A DNA stretch of 64,000 nt from JANQIO01 sp038746745 (lineage in GTDB: Bacteria > Pseudomonadota > Gammaproteobacteria > Pseudomonadales > Halieaceae). Shown here in pieces: positions 33,578 through 42,937 of the stretch. The DNA is taken from assembly GCA_038746745.1 (NCBI GenBank), contig JBCDKJ010000014.1, positions 1 through 64,000 on the forward strand. The letters run 5' to 3'. The notes under the pieces are model-generated. The model saw only the letters and a program-made list of their open reading frames with translations. It was not told the origin of the DNA and did not search any database. The translations under genes and the position numbers were made by a program. Position 1 is the first letter of the stretch. Every line of letters starts with the position of its first letter.

Positions 33578-33610
33578 GTTGTGGCCCCGAAACCCGAGAA
33601 GGCGGGCATT

Positions 33611-34273
33611 CTAATGGATGGCCAGATCGGCATCCAGCGCTGCTAGCCGCTCGGGGGTTCCCACATCGACCCAGCGCCCTTGATGATATTCACCCGTCAG
33701 CTTGCCGTGCTGTACAGCGGCTTCTAACAATGGCAACAGGGGCTTCTGCCCTGGCGACACCCCGGCAAAAAGTCCGGGCGTGAACAGACCAATACCCGCG
33801 TAGGTCAGCCGCGCGTAGCGGCGGCGATCCAGCAGGCCGGACGCCTGCCGGTGGAAGTCTCCCGCCGGGTGATGGCCGGGATTATCCACCAACACAAGAT
33901 GCGCCCCGTCGCCGGGCGGCACTACCCCTCTTAGCTGGCTTATCGGGTAGTCGGTCCATATATCGGCGTTCACCACCAGAAAGGGATCATCGCCCAGCAG
34001 TGGCAGTGCCTGTACAATACCGCCAGCGGCCTCCAGTGGGGTTTCCTCCCGAGAAAACTGTATCGCCAGATTTCGCTGGGCAAAATGCGCCTCGATCTGC
34101 TCAGCGTGCCAGGAAACATTTATTACAAAGTCGCTGATGCCCGCCTCAGAGAGGGCCTCAATGTGGTAATCAATAAGCGCACGTCCGGCCACCCTCAAAA
34201 GGGGTTTGGGGGTTGTGTCGGTCAGTGGGCGCATGCGCTTGCCATAGCCCGCTGCCAGAATCATTGCCTTCAT
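33611..34273 (-). CDS. murU: N-acetylmuramate alpha-1-phosphate uridylyltransferase MurU
   Basis: A 220-residue sugar nucleotidyltransferase. The UTP-binding N-terminus is MKAMILAAGYGKRMRPLTDTTPKPLL and the metal Asp is in PFLVVNADIWTDYP. In Pseudomonas putida MurU makes UDP-MurNAc from MurNAc-1-phosphate, closing a peptidoglycan recycling bypass that avoids MurA and gives intrinsic fosfomycin tolerance. The pairing with amgK and closeness to lptD/surA match that locus, which is the main ground for MurU rather than a generic sugar-1-P transferase. Confidence 0.9.
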   Translation of the reverse strand: MKAMILAAGYGKRMRPLTDTTPKPLLRVAGRALIDYHIEALSEAGISDFVINVSWHAEQIEAHFAQRNLAIQFSREETPLEAAGGIVQALPLLGDDPFLVVNADIWTDYPISQLRGVVPPGDGAHLVLVDNPGHHPAGDFHRQASGLLDRRRYARLTYAGIGLFTPGLFAGVSPGQKPLLPLLEAAVQHGKLTGEYHQGRWVDVGTPERLAALDADLAIH

Positions 34274-34330
34274 TTGAGTGCCCGCCAGCGTTTAATTTCG
34301 CTCATGTTACGTGCACCTTCAGCACCCTGG

Positions 34331-35344
34331 TCACGAGGGTGGACCCCAGTCACGTTGCGCAACCAGCGGGCCAACATCGCTTCGCCACCAGGCCCACACC
34401 TCAGAGAAAACATCATATTGGGCCAGTACTTCCTCGATGTAGTGACAGACCAACGGAATGTCACCCAGATAGCGCGTTCGCCCCTCGCGCAGGGCCAGCC
34501 GGGTAAAATTGCCCAACACTTTTAAATGTCGCTGCAGTCCCATCCAGTCAAACCACGTAAGAAAAGCCTCATCGGTCTCGCCAGCGGACAGACCCCTGGA
34601 CATTCGCTGCGATCGAAACGACAGCGCCCAGTCACGAACCTGAGCGGTTGGCCAGCGCAGATAACAGTCTTTCAGCAGAGAGACGAGGTCGTAACACAGC
34701 GGCCCGCGCACAGCATCCTGGAAATCAATAAGGCCAAGCTCACCAGATTCACCAAGCATCAGGTTGCGGCAGTGATAGTCGCGATGCACAAACACCTGGG
34801 GCTGGCTCAGCGCACTGTCAACGAGTGAGACGTCCAGCGACGCAAGCATTTCTCTGTGCTCATTGGTCAACGAGATGTTCAAGAAGCCCTCGCAGAACCA
34901 GACAGAAAAACGCGATAGCTCTTCACGCAGCATGCTCGCGCTATAGGCTGGCAGCGATGTGGCGTCCTGACACTGGATATCATGCAGTAAGGGCAGGGCA
35001 CCGTGGTAGTCACTCGATGGACGCGCTGTAGTCAGGATGTCGAACAGCTGTTGCTCGCCAAGATCTGACAACAGCATAAAACCCTGTTCATCATCCTGCG
35101 CATACACACGCGGCACCAGCATACCCGCAGCGTCGAGCAGTTTCCTTACTGCCAGAAATGCATCAGTGTTCGAGCTGTCCAGGGGTGCATCAACACAGAT
35201 CACAGACCGCTCTGCGTCTTCCCACCGGAAGTAGCGACGACTACCGGCATCACCGGCCAGCGCTTGCCAGCTGTGCGGCGCTGTAGTCCCCAACGCCCCT
35301 TGAGCAAAGCTGCGCAGCGCATGCGCTCGCTTATCCATCAGCAT
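34331..35344 (-). CDS. amgK: N-acetylmuramate/N-acetylglucosamine kinase AmgK
   Basis: A 337-residue protein of the aminoglycoside-phosphotransferase fold. The kinase loop is VFVHRDYHCRNLML and the metal-binding loop is LGLIDFQDAVRGPLCYDLVSLL. AmgK phosphorylates the anomeric position of MurNAc released from the wall, supplying MurU. It ends 57 bases before murU on the same strand and starts 50 bases from the divergent lptD, the Pseudomonas arrangement. Confidence 0.9.
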   Translation of the reverse strand: MLMDKRAHALRSFAQGALGTTAPHSWQALAGDAGSRRYFRWEDAERSVICVDAPLDSSNTDAFLAVRKLLDAAGMLVPRVYAQDDEQGFMLLSDLGEQQLFDILTTARPSSDYHGALPLLHDIQCQDATSLPAYSASMLREELSRFSVWFCEGFLNISLTNEHREMLASLDVSLVDSALSQPQVFVHRDYHCRNLMLGESGELGLIDFQDAVRGPLCYDLVSLLKDCYLRWPTAQVRDWALSFRSQRMSRGLSAGETDEAFLTWFDWMGLQRHLKVLGNFTRLALREGRTRYLGDIPLVCHYIEEVLAQYDVFSEVWAWWRSDVGPLVAQRDWGPPS

Positions 35345-35393
35345 GCCTCGCGGGTGTGGTCAGCACAGACAGGCCTGTCGAGAATGCTTTATC

Positions 35394-37832
35394 ATGCCCT
35401 CCCCTTATTTCCGGAACATTTTGCGCACTCTCATGCCCTCGCTACGGCCTACCGGCCGCCTGTCCGGCGCTTCCGGAATACTGATGCTGGCCGCGCTGCT
35501 CAGCATCACGGCGCTGGCTGATAAAGCTGAGGATAGCAGGCCCTGCGCGGAACCAGCCAGCACGCCTGCTTCCGGCCCCCAGGCAGAACCTCTGCTGGAT
35601 TGGACCGGCATACTGGAAACGGGGCGCACGGCACTGCGCAGCCAGCGTTGCGGCGGAAGCTATCTCGACCCGCTGCGCGATCTGGACACCAGCCAGGATC
35701 CAGCGTTGGCCAATATCGAAGCTGAGGCACCTCGCTCTGAGCTGCAGGGTGACATCGTGAGATTTTTCGGTGGGCTGGAGGCACGTCAGGGCTATCGTCG
35801 CATCCGCGCAGCCGAAGCTGAATACGATCAATCCACCGGCATGGCGAGTCTGCTGGGTAATGTCGAGGTTCGGGAGCCAGGCGTGTTGTTGCGCGGGGCT
35901 ACCGGCACGGTAGATACGGTTAATGATGAAGCTCGACTGACCGCCAATCAGTTTGTGCTGCACAATAACCATTTGCGCGGTGGCGCGGATCTTGTGGTGC
36001 GTCGCGGCGACGGCATTATCGAGCTGGACGATGGCTACTACACCTATTGCCCGCCGCGGAATGAAGACTGGCTGCTGCAGGCCGGCGAGATAGAGCTGGA
36101 CCCCAAGGCAGGCGTTGGTACCGCACGCGATGCGAAGATCACCCTGAGCGGCGTTCCCATTTTCTACACTCCCTGGATTCAGTTCCCGCTGGACGACCGG
36201 CGCAAATCCGGATTTCTGTTTCCGGAAATCACCGACGACTCCAACGGCGGTCTAGATCTGGCTGCGCCCTATTACTTCAACCTGGCTCCGAACATGGATG
36301 CCACGCTAACCCCGCGTCTTATTACTGATCGCGGCTTGCTGACTGAGCTGGAGTTTCGCTACCTGTCGGAAAACCTGGGCGCCTGGACCCTCGGTGGTGC
36401 TTACATTGGCGGCGATGAGCAATATCAGCTCGACGTCCCCGGAGAAGACGGCGATCGCTGGCTGGCCACCGCTGACCAACGGGGTCTCTTTAACCAGCGC
36501 TGGCGATCGCGCATCGATTTCACCCGTGCCAGCGATGACGAGTACTTCAACGATATCGGCACCACCACGCTGCAACAAAAACAGTCTACGCACCTGCTGC
36601 AGCGTGGCGAGATTGACTACCTTGGGGACGCCTGGCAAGCCAGTCTGCGGCTGGAATCCTTTCAAACCATTGCCAGAGATGTGCTGCGCGACCCCTATAG
36701 CAAGCTGCCACAACTATTACTGACGCGCACCGCGCCCCAGCAAACCTTTGCCCCCAACCTGATCTGGCAAAGCGATTACGCTTACTTCGATCACGACGAG
36801 TTAGCCACTGGGCACAGGCTCTACAACGAGGTGGGCGTGAGTTACCCGATGGAGTGGATTTGGGGTTTTCTGAAGCCCACGGCCAAGTACCGACAGCTTA
36901 ACTATCAACTCGATGAAGACATTCTGATCGATGGCGAGCTGGTCGACACGCCGGACGTGGGCGCCCCTATGTTCAGCCTGGACGGCGGCCTGTTCTTTGA
37001 GCGGGAAACTCGCTGGGGTATGCAAACGCTGGAACCCCGACTGTTCTACCTGTATTCCGAGCGAGAAGATCAGGACGGACTGCCTAACTTTGACTCCAAC
37101 GAGCTAACCTTCACCTATAACCAGCTCTACCGTGACACACGCTTCTCCGGTAATGACCGCATCGATGACTCCAACCAGATAACGGTAGGTGTCACGACGC
37201 GACTGCTGGACCAGGACAGCGGTGCGCAAACCCTTTCTGCCAGTCTGGGTCAGATCTTCTACTTTGACGACCGTCTGGTGACATTGAACGGCGTACAGCA
37301 GGAAGATCTGGAGGGCAGCTCGGCAATCGCCGCGGAGTTGGAATTGGCACTGGATGCCAACTGGGGCTTCCGGTCTGCATGGTTGTGGAATACCGACGAC
37401 GGCGAGCTGGATCAGTCCACCCTGCAGTTAGGATGGGAGGGCGACAGTGGCGCGCTGGTTAACCTCGGCTACAGCTTTCGTCGCAACCGTAGCACCCTGA
37501 ACAACGGGATTGATATTGACCAGGTCGATCTCTCGGCCTACTGGCCTATCAATCGCGAATGGCGTGTGTTTGTGCGCTCTCTCTATGATCTGGAAGCTGA
37601 GGACCGCCTCAATGACATGCTGGGAATCGAGTACAATAGCTGCTGTTACAGGCTCCGGCTGGTGTACCAGCGCTATATTGACCAGGCGACGAATAGAAAC
37701 AGCCCCGAGCTTGTCGAATACGAGAACGCGACTTATCTGGAATTCCAGTTAAAAGGCCTGGGCGGCCTCGGAACCCGGGTCAGTGAGCTTCTGGAAGAGT
37801 TTATTCGAGGATACAGCGACAGTGATTTGTAG
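35394..37832 (+). CDS. lptD: LPS-assembly protein LptD
   Basis: An outer-membrane beta-barrel protein of about 812 residues that, with LptE, inserts LPS into the outer leaflet. After a signal peptide come an OstA-like N-terminal jellyroll (QGDIVRFFGGLEARQGYRRIRAAEAEYDQ.., about 105-230) and the barrel. Four cysteines suit the LptD disulfide pairing: PCAEP, SQRCGG and the adjacent pair in YNSCCYRL near the C-terminus. The start is uncertain among ATG35394, ATG35433 and 35343; the second gives the tightest signal peptide. surA begins 2 bases after the stop. Confidence 0.95.
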   Translation: MPSPYFRNILRTLMPSLRPTGRLSGASGILMLAALLSITALADKAEDSRPCAEPASTPASGPQAEPLLDWTGILETGRTALRSQRCGGSYLDPLRDLDTSQDPALANIEAEAPRSELQGDIVRFFGGLEARQGYRRIRAAEAEYDQSTGMASLLGNVEVREPGVLLRGATGTVDTVNDEARLTANQFVLHNNHLRGGADLVVRRGDGIIELDDGYYTYCPPRNEDWLLQAGEIELDPKAGVGTARDAKITLSGVPIFYTPWIQFPLDDRRKSGFLFPEITDDSNGGLDLAAPYYFNLAPNMDATLTPRLITDRGLLTELEFRYLSENLGAWTLGGAYIGGDEQYQLDVPGEDGDRWLATADQRGLFNQRWRSRIDFTRASDDEYFNDIGTTTLQQKQSTHLLQRGEIDYLGDAWQASLRLESFQTIARDVLRDPYSKLPQLLLTRTAPQQTFAPNLIWQSDYAYFDHDELATGHRLYNEVGVSYPMEWIWGFLKPTAKYRQLNYQLDEDILIDGELVDTPDVGAPMFSLDGGLFFERETRWGMQTLEPRLFYLYSEREDQDGLPNFDSNELTFTYNQLYRDTRFSGNDRIDDSNQITVGVTTRLLDQDSGAQTLSASLGQIFYFDDRLVTLNGVQQEDLEGSSAIAAELELALDANWGFRSAWLWNTDDGELDQSTLQLGWEGDSGALVNLGYSFRRNRSTLNNGIDIDQVDLSAYWPINREWRVFVRSLYDLEAEDRLNDMLGIEYNSCCYRLRLVYQRYIDQATNRNSPELVEYENATYLEFQLKGLGGLGTRVSELLEEFIRGYSDSDL

Positions 37833-37833
37833 A

Positions 37834-39138
37834 ATGATCAACGCCAGCACCGACGGCATTACGCGGCTCTGCCAGCACTGGCTGGCCTGGACCAGCCTGC
37901 TGCTCATGACCTGCCTGTCAGGGACAGCGCTGGCACAAACCGTAGTGCTCGATTCCGTGGTGGCCATTGTGGAAGACGACGTGATCATGGCCAGCGAGTT
38001 ACGCGAGCGGCTGGCACTGGTGCGCGAAAGCATGGCCCGTTCCGGCGGACAGATGCCTCCGCAGGATGTGGTGGTGCGCGACACCCTGGATCGCCTGATT
38101 CTGGAGAGCATTCAGCTGCAAAAGGGGGTGCGGGTCGGGGTTAGGGTAAGCGACGCTCAGCTCAACGGCGCGCTGAACCGCATCGCTGCTCAGAACAATA
38201 TGAGTCTGGAACAGTTTCGTGCACAGCTGGTGCAGGAAGGGAAATCCTACGAATCCATGCGCGAGAGCGTACGCAAGGAGTTCATTATCCAGCGCGTCCA
38301 GCAGGGCAACGTAAATCAGCGAGTGGAGATCAGCGACCAGGAGGTGGATAACTTTCTCGAATCTGAAGAGGGCAAACGCCTCACGGCCGAGGAATACCAC
38401 CTGGTGCATGCGCTACTCCCTGTTTCCAGCGACCCTGGCAGCAGCGAAGATGCGGCCGCTGCCGACAAGGTCAAAGCGCTGTATGCTCGCATTGAATCCG
38501 GCGAGACCTTCAGCGAAGTCGTGGCCAACAGCGACCTGCCTTTCCAGGGCGGCGATCTCGGCTGGCGCACCAAGGACAATCTTCCCAGTCTGTTTGCCGA
38601 CGTAGCGCCCAGTCTGAGTATTGGTGAAACCGCTGCCCCACTGCGCAGTGCCAGCGGCTACCATCTGGTATTTCTGGCTGAGAAACGCGGTGGGGAAATG
38701 ATGGTGCAGCAAACCAGCGTGCGCCATATTCTGTTAAAGCCCTCCGCCATTCGCAGCAGCGAGGAGACCCGGCAATTGGCGGCAGATCTGCGTGAGGAAA
38801 TTATCGGTGGCGCCAACTTTGGCGAGCTGGCGAGGGAGTACTCGGAAGACATTGGCTCTGCTCAGGAAGGGGGCGATCTCGGTTGGACGACCCCGGGCCA
38901 GATGGTACCGCCCTTTGAAAACACCATGGACGCCACCCAGGTAAATACGATATCCAGGCCTTTCGAAAGTCAGTTTGGCTGGCACATCCTGGAAGTTCTG
39001 GACCGCCGCCAGGAAGACATGTCAAACGTAGTGGTGCGAAATCGTGCGCGCGAGATGCTGCACCAACGCAAGTATCAGGAAGAGCTCGACGCCTGGTTAC
39101 GCAAGATTCGCGATGAGGCCTTTGTCGACATTAAATAA
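37834..39138 (+). CDS. surA: Periplasmic chaperone/PPIase SurA
   Basis: A 434-residue folding factor for outer-membrane proteins. Signal peptide ends SGTALAQ before TVVLDSVVAIVEDDVIMASEL, a standard SurA mature start. The SurA N-domain (about 30-170) is followed by two parvulin domains: YHLVHALLPV..FSEVVANSDLPFQGGDLGWR and VRHILLKPS..FGELAREYSEDIGSAQEGGDLGWT. ATG37834 right after lptD is preferred over GTG37783 inside lptD. It overlaps pdxA. Confidence 0.96.
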   Translation: MINASTDGITRLCQHWLAWTSLLLMTCLSGTALAQTVVLDSVVAIVEDDVIMASELRERLALVRESMARSGGQMPPQDVVVRDTLDRLILESIQLQKGVRVGVRVSDAQLNGALNRIAAQNNMSLEQFRAQLVQEGKSYESMRESVRKEFIIQRVQQGNVNQRVEISDQEVDNFLESEEGKRLTAEEYHLVHALLPVSSDPGSSEDAAAADKVKALYARIESGETFSEVVANSDLPFQGGDLGWRTKDNLPSLFADVAPSLSIGETAAPLRSASGYHLVFLAEKRGGEMMVQQTSVRHILLKPSAIRSSEETRQLAADLREEIIGGANFGELAREYSEDIGSAQEGGDLGWTTPGQMVPPFENTMDATQVNTISRPFESQFGWHILEVLDRRQEDMSNVVVRNRAREMLHQRKYQEELDAWLRKIRDEAFVDIK

Positions 39139-40126
39139 ACCGATCGCCGTGACCTACGGCGAGCCTGCTGGCATCGGTCCCGACTTGCTGGTGCAGTTGG
39201 CTCAGGCGCCGCAGGGCCACGCTCTGGTAGTTCTGGGTGACCCGGACGTTTTGCAACAACGTGCAGCCGCGCTGCAGCTGCCACTGTCCATCAAACAGTA
39301 TCACCCGGGTGACGCCGCGGGCGGCGGTGATGCCGCGGAGGTCGGGCAACTGTGTGTACTGCCCATACCACTGGCAGAGTCGGTTACGGCAGGCACGCTG
39401 AATCGCGCCAACGCTGCCCACGTACTCGCTATGTTGCAGCGCGCCTGCGAGGGGTGCCTCAGCCAGGAATTCGCGGCGATGGTCACCGCACCCGTGCAAA
39501 AGTCCATCATCATCGAGTCTGGTGTGTCTTTTCAGGGCCACACGGAGTTTCTTGCCGAGGCCTGTCGGCGTGAGGACGTGGTAATGCTTCTGGCCTGCCA
39601 GGAGATGCGCGTGGCGCTGTTGACCACTCACCTGCCCCTCTCCGCCGTGCCAGCGGCTGTTACCCCGACCCGACTGCGCACCACACTGAACATTCTGCAT
39701 CAGGATCTGCGATCCCGGTTTGGGATTGCCGAACCCCGCATCGCCGTATTGGGTCTCAACCCCCACGCCGGTGAATCAGGTCATCTGGGTGAGGAGGAAA
39801 CGCACGTCATCAGTCCGGTGCTGGCCGAGTTGCGCAGTGCGGGCATGTCTCTGCTCGGTCCTCTGCCTGCGGATACCGCATTCGGTCGTCAGTCGCTGGC
39901 ACAGTGCGACGCCGTGCTGGCCATGTATCACGATCAGGGCCTGCCCACCCTGAAGTATGCTGGCTTTGGACGTTCAGTTAACGTCACACTGGGTCTGCCG
40001 ATCATCCGAACATCCGTAGATCATGGCACCGCTCTGGATCTGGCCGGGCGCGGTGGTGCCGATATGGGCAGTCTGCGTGAGGCCATCAGTTTGGCAGCAG
40101 AGTTGGCAGAGGTAGCAGCCGCTTGA
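39113..40126 (+). CDS. pdxA: 4-hydroxythreonine-4-phosphate dehydrogenase
   Basis: An NAD-dependent, metal-using enzyme of vitamin B6 synthesis, about 337 residues. Motifs: VTYGEPAGIGPDLLVQLAQ, FQGHTEFLAEAC with a metal His, LLTTHLPLSAVP, GLNPHAGESGHLG, AMYHDQGLPTLKYAGFGRSVNVTLGLPIIRTSVDHGTA. ATG39113 lies inside surA (26-base overlap) and gives RPLSTLNKPIAVT before the family start; TTG39122 is an alternative. The surA-pdxA-ksgA-apaH order is that of E. coli and Pseudomonas. Confidence 0.96.
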   Translation: MRPLSTLNKPIAVTYGEPAGIGPDLLVQLAQAPQGHALVVLGDPDVLQQRAAALQLPLSIKQYHPGDAAGGGDAAEVGQLCVLPIPLAESVTAGTLNRANAAHVLAMLQRACEGCLSQEFAAMVTAPVQKSIIIESGVSFQGHTEFLAEACRREDVVMLLACQEMRVALLTTHLPLSAVPAAVTPTRLRTTLNILHQDLRSRFGIAEPRIAVLGLNPHAGESGHLGEEETHVISPVLAELRSAGMSLLGPLPADTAFGRQSLAQCDAVLAMYHDQGLPTLKYAGFGRSVNVTLGLPIIRTSVDHGTALDLAGRGGADMGSLREAISLAAELAEVAAA

Positions 40127-40923
40127 GGGAACATCGCCCGCGCAAACGCTTCGGGCAAAACTTTCTCTGCGATGATCATGTGATTGATCGCATCCTCGCC
40201 GCTATCAACCCGCGCCCGGGGCAGCACCTCATAGAAATCGGGCCTGGCGAAGGCGCGCTCACAGCGGGCTTGCTGGACGCGGGCGTCAAGCTGGATGCCA
40301 TTGAGCTGGACCGCGATCTGGGTCCAGTACTTGAGGCGCGCTTTGGACAGCGGGACGGGTTCAGCTTGCACCAGGCGGACGCATTGGGATTTGATTTCTC
40401 CAGTCTGGCGTCTGAGTCACTCCCCTTCACTGTGGTTGGCAACCTGCCTTACAACATCTCGACGCCGCTGATCTTTCATCTGTTGAACTTCAGCGGGCTG
40501 ATCGATGACATGTACTTCATGCTGCAGCGCGAGGTAGTTCAGCGACTGGCGGCGGAGCCCAACAGCAAGGCCTGGGGCAAGCTCGGCGTGATGGCGCGGT
40601 ACCGCTGCGACATCGAAGCGCTATTCGACGTAGCTCCAGAGTCCTTCCGACCACCACCCAAAGTGATGTCCGGGATTGTCAGGCTTACGCCAAAGACTGC
40701 CGCGATGAACACTGCGCAAGAGACGGCCCTGCGACGCGTGGTGACCGCTGCGTTTTCACAGCGCCGAAAAACTCTGCGCAATACCTTGCGGGATCTGGTA
40801 TCCGTGCAACAATTGGAAGGTCTGGGCATTGCATCCGGCGCCCGCGCCGAAAGCCTGACCCTGGAGCAGTTCGTGGCCATTAGCGAGACCATTGAAGCGG
40901 ATGACAGCCATCCAGCGGTGTAA
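40123..40923 (+). CDS. ksgA: 16S rRNA dimethyladenosine transferase RsmA/KsgA
   Basis: A 266-residue SAM enzyme dimethylating two adjacent adenosines near the 16S 3' end. The start RKRFGQNFLCDDHVIDRI, SAM motif LIEIGPGEGALTAGLL and catalytic NLPYNIS are canonical. It begins with TTG in a TTGA overlap with the pdxA stop, suggesting tight translational coupling and low expression. Loss of this enzyme gives kasugamycin resistance in related bacteria. Confidence 0.97.
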   Translation: MREHRPRKRFGQNFLCDDHVIDRILAAINPRPGQHLIEIGPGEGALTAGLLDAGVKLDAIELDRDLGPVLEARFGQRDGFSLHQADALGFDFSSLASESLPFTVVGNLPYNISTPLIFHLLNFSGLIDDMYFMLQREVVQRLAAEPNSKAWGKLGVMARYRCDIEALFDVAPESFRPPPKVMSGIVRLTPKTAAMNTAQETALRRVVTAAFSQRRKTLRNTLRDLVSVQQLEGLGIASGARAESLTLEQFVAISETIEADDSHPAV

Positions 40924-40976
40924 CTCTCGACACCAGATTTGACGCCGAACAGTAACGACGAAGAATAAGATCAGTT

Positions 40977-41780
40977 ATGGCCACCTACGCCGTCGGCGAC
41001 CTTCAGGGCTGCCTGGAACCACTCAAGTGCCTGTTAAAGTCGGCCCGCTTCAATTGGGATCGGGATCGGCTATGGATGGTGGGCGATCTGGTCAATCGCG
41101 GCCCCGACTCGCTGAAGACGCTGCGCTATGTGTACAAGCGTCGAGACAACATCACTTGCGTACTCGGCAATCACGATCTGCACCTGCTGGCCGTGGCCAG
41201 CGGGCTGCGGAAGAGGAGTCGCGGCGACACGCTAGACAAAGTCCTGGTCGCACAGGATCGCGATGAGTTGCTGCGCTGGCTGCGCCACCAGCCACTTATT
41301 CATAGCGAAGGTGACTACACGCTGGTACATGCAGGCATTCCCCATATCTGGACTCTGGAGCAAGCCCACGAATACGCTGCTGAAGTAGAAGCCGCCCTGC
41401 GCGGACCAGAGTGGCGCAAGTTCTTATCCAGAATGTATGGCAACACGCCGCGACGCTGGAACACTACGCTGGAGGGATACCGCCGACTCCGCACCATCAC
41501 CAACTATCTGACGCGTATGCGCTTCGTTTACGCCAATGGCCAGCTAGACCTGACCAGCAAAGGGAACAAGCCCAATCCCGGCCGAGAGGTCGCCCCCTGG
41601 TTCAGCTATGCTGAGCGCCCGACGCGTACCCAGAAGTTGGTTTTTGGTCACTGGGCGGCATTGCAGGGCAATGCACCGGGTGAAAACCTGTTCGCCATGG
41701 ATACCGGTTGCGTCTGGGGCCAGCAACTCTCTCTACTCTGCCTGGACACAGGCGAGTGGTTTCGCTGCGACTGTTCCTGA
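40977..41780 (+). CDS. apaH: Bis(5'-nucleosyl)-tetraphosphatase, symmetrical
   Basis: A 267-residue metallophosphoesterase that splits Ap4A into two ADP. The metal motifs are GDLQGCLEPL, MVGDLVNRGPDSLKTLRYV and VLGNHDLHLLAVA, with a later VHAGIP and FGHWAAL. It follows ksgA by 53 bases. ApaH also removes Np4 caps from RNA in E. coli. cca starts 13 bases after it. Confidence 0.97.
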   Translation: MATYAVGDLQGCLEPLKCLLKSARFNWDRDRLWMVGDLVNRGPDSLKTLRYVYKRRDNITCVLGNHDLHLLAVASGLRKRSRGDTLDKVLVAQDRDELLRWLRHQPLIHSEGDYTLVHAGIPHIWTLEQAHEYAAEVEAALRGPEWRKFLSRMYGNTPRRWNTTLEGYRRLRTITNYLTRMRFVYANGQLDLTSKGNKPNPGREVAPWFSYAERPTRTQKLVFGHWAALQGNAPGENLFAMDTGCVWGQQLSLLCLDTGEWFRCDCS

Positions 41781-41793
41781 ATAATAAACACCT

Positions 41794-42876
41794 ATGAAAA
41801 CCTTTCTTGTCGGCGGTGCCGTGCGCGACCGGCTGCTTGGGCTGGCTGTCTCTGAGCGCGACTACGTGGTTGTCGGCGCCACGCCCCAGGAGATGGAGGC
41901 GCAGGGCTATCGACAGGTGGGTCGGGATTTCCCTGTGTTTCTGCATCCCGACACCAGCGACGAATATGCGCTGGCGCGCACCGAGCGCAAGCACGGCCAG
42001 GGGCATCGAGGGTTTGAAGTGCACAGCGATCCGAAGGTCACTCTGGAAGAGGACCTGCGCCGCCGTGACCTTACGATCAACGCCATGGCAGAAACTGTCG
42101 ATGGCGACATAATCGACCCCTATCACGGCCAACAAGATCTGCACGCGCGCAGCCTGCGCCATGTATCAGAGGCTTTTATCGAAGATCCTCTGCGGGTGTT
42201 GCGCGTGGCGCGCTTCGCGGCACGCTTTTCACATTTAGGCTTTTCGGTGGCCGAGGGAACCAGAGCATTGATGCAGACCATCGCTGACAGTGGCGAACTG
42301 CTAACCCTGTCAGCAGAACGCATCTGGTCGGAAACCGGGCGCGCCCTGGCGACAGACTCCCCCTGGGTGTATGTCGATGTCCTGGCCAGCTGTGGCGCAC
42401 TGCATGTCCTGTTACCGGAGCTACGCTCTGTCAGGCAGGCAGGCGAGCGGCTTAAGCTTGCCGCGAAATTCAGTCACAGTGTGGATATCCGATTTGCCGC
42501 ACTGCTGGACGGCCTGGACAGTGCCGCTGTCGATAGCACCTGCGCCCGGCTAAATGCGCCCAAGCAAGCTCGCGCTCTGGCGATGTTATGGGTGACACAG
42601 GCCGGGGCGTTGTCGTCCGCTGCAACACTGAGTGCGGAAGCCGTGCTCACGGTTATCGAGTCGGCGGATGCACTGCGCCGCCCCGAGCGCTTCGATGCAT
42701 TGCTGGAGATATTGCAGGCGCTTGTGCCAGACGCTGATCCCGAATTTTGGCGCTGCGTAGGTGAGTGTGTGGCGTCAGTGGATGCTGCCGCTATAGCTGC
42801 CGAGGGTCACGCGGGCCATGAAATAGCGGCGCGCTTGCGACTGCAACGTATCAGCGCCATCGAGCGTCTGCGCTGA
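41794..42876 (+). CDS. cca: CCA tRNA nucleotidyltransferase without HD domain
   Basis: A 360-residue class II CCA-adding enzyme. The head VGGAVRDRLLG, the RDFPVFLHPDTSDEYALARTERK segment, RRDLTINAMA and EDPLRVLRVARFAARF match the E. coli enzyme closely. Two points differ: the metal pair that reads DRD in E. coli (two Asp) is ERD here (SERDYVVVGA), and the C-terminal HD phosphohydrolase domain is absent (only 360 residues; no HD motif after residue 215). The adder activity should remain; 2',3'-phosphodiesterase activity should not. Confidence 0.93.
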   Translation: MKTFLVGGAVRDRLLGLAVSERDYVVVGATPQEMEAQGYRQVGRDFPVFLHPDTSDEYALARTERKHGQGHRGFEVHSDPKVTLEEDLRRRDLTINAMAETVDGDIIDPYHGQQDLHARSLRHVSEAFIEDPLRVLRVARFAARFSHLGFSVAEGTRALMQTIADSGELLTLSAERIWSETGRALATDSPWVYVDVLASCGALHVLLPELRSVRQAGERLKLAAKFSHSVDIRFAALLDGLDSAAVDSTCARLNAPKQARALAMLWVTQAGALSSAATLSAEAVLTVIESADALRRPERFDALLEILQALVPDADPEFWRCVGECVASVDAAAIAAEGHAGHEIAARLRLQRISAIERLR

Positions 42877-42899
42877 CGCCGGTGACGTCTGCCAGCTTG

Positions 42900-42932
42900 C
42901 CTCTTACCTTACTGTTACCTTCCTCTTACCTT
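42900..42932. repeat. Three tandem copies of an 11-bp unit between cca and folK
   Basis: Units CCTCTTACCTT, ACTGTTACCTT and CCTCTTACCTT lie head to tail; the outer two are identical. They sit in the gap of convergent cca and folK, 5 bases before the folK stop. Confidence 0.9.
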
Positions 42933-42937
42933 GTCAA

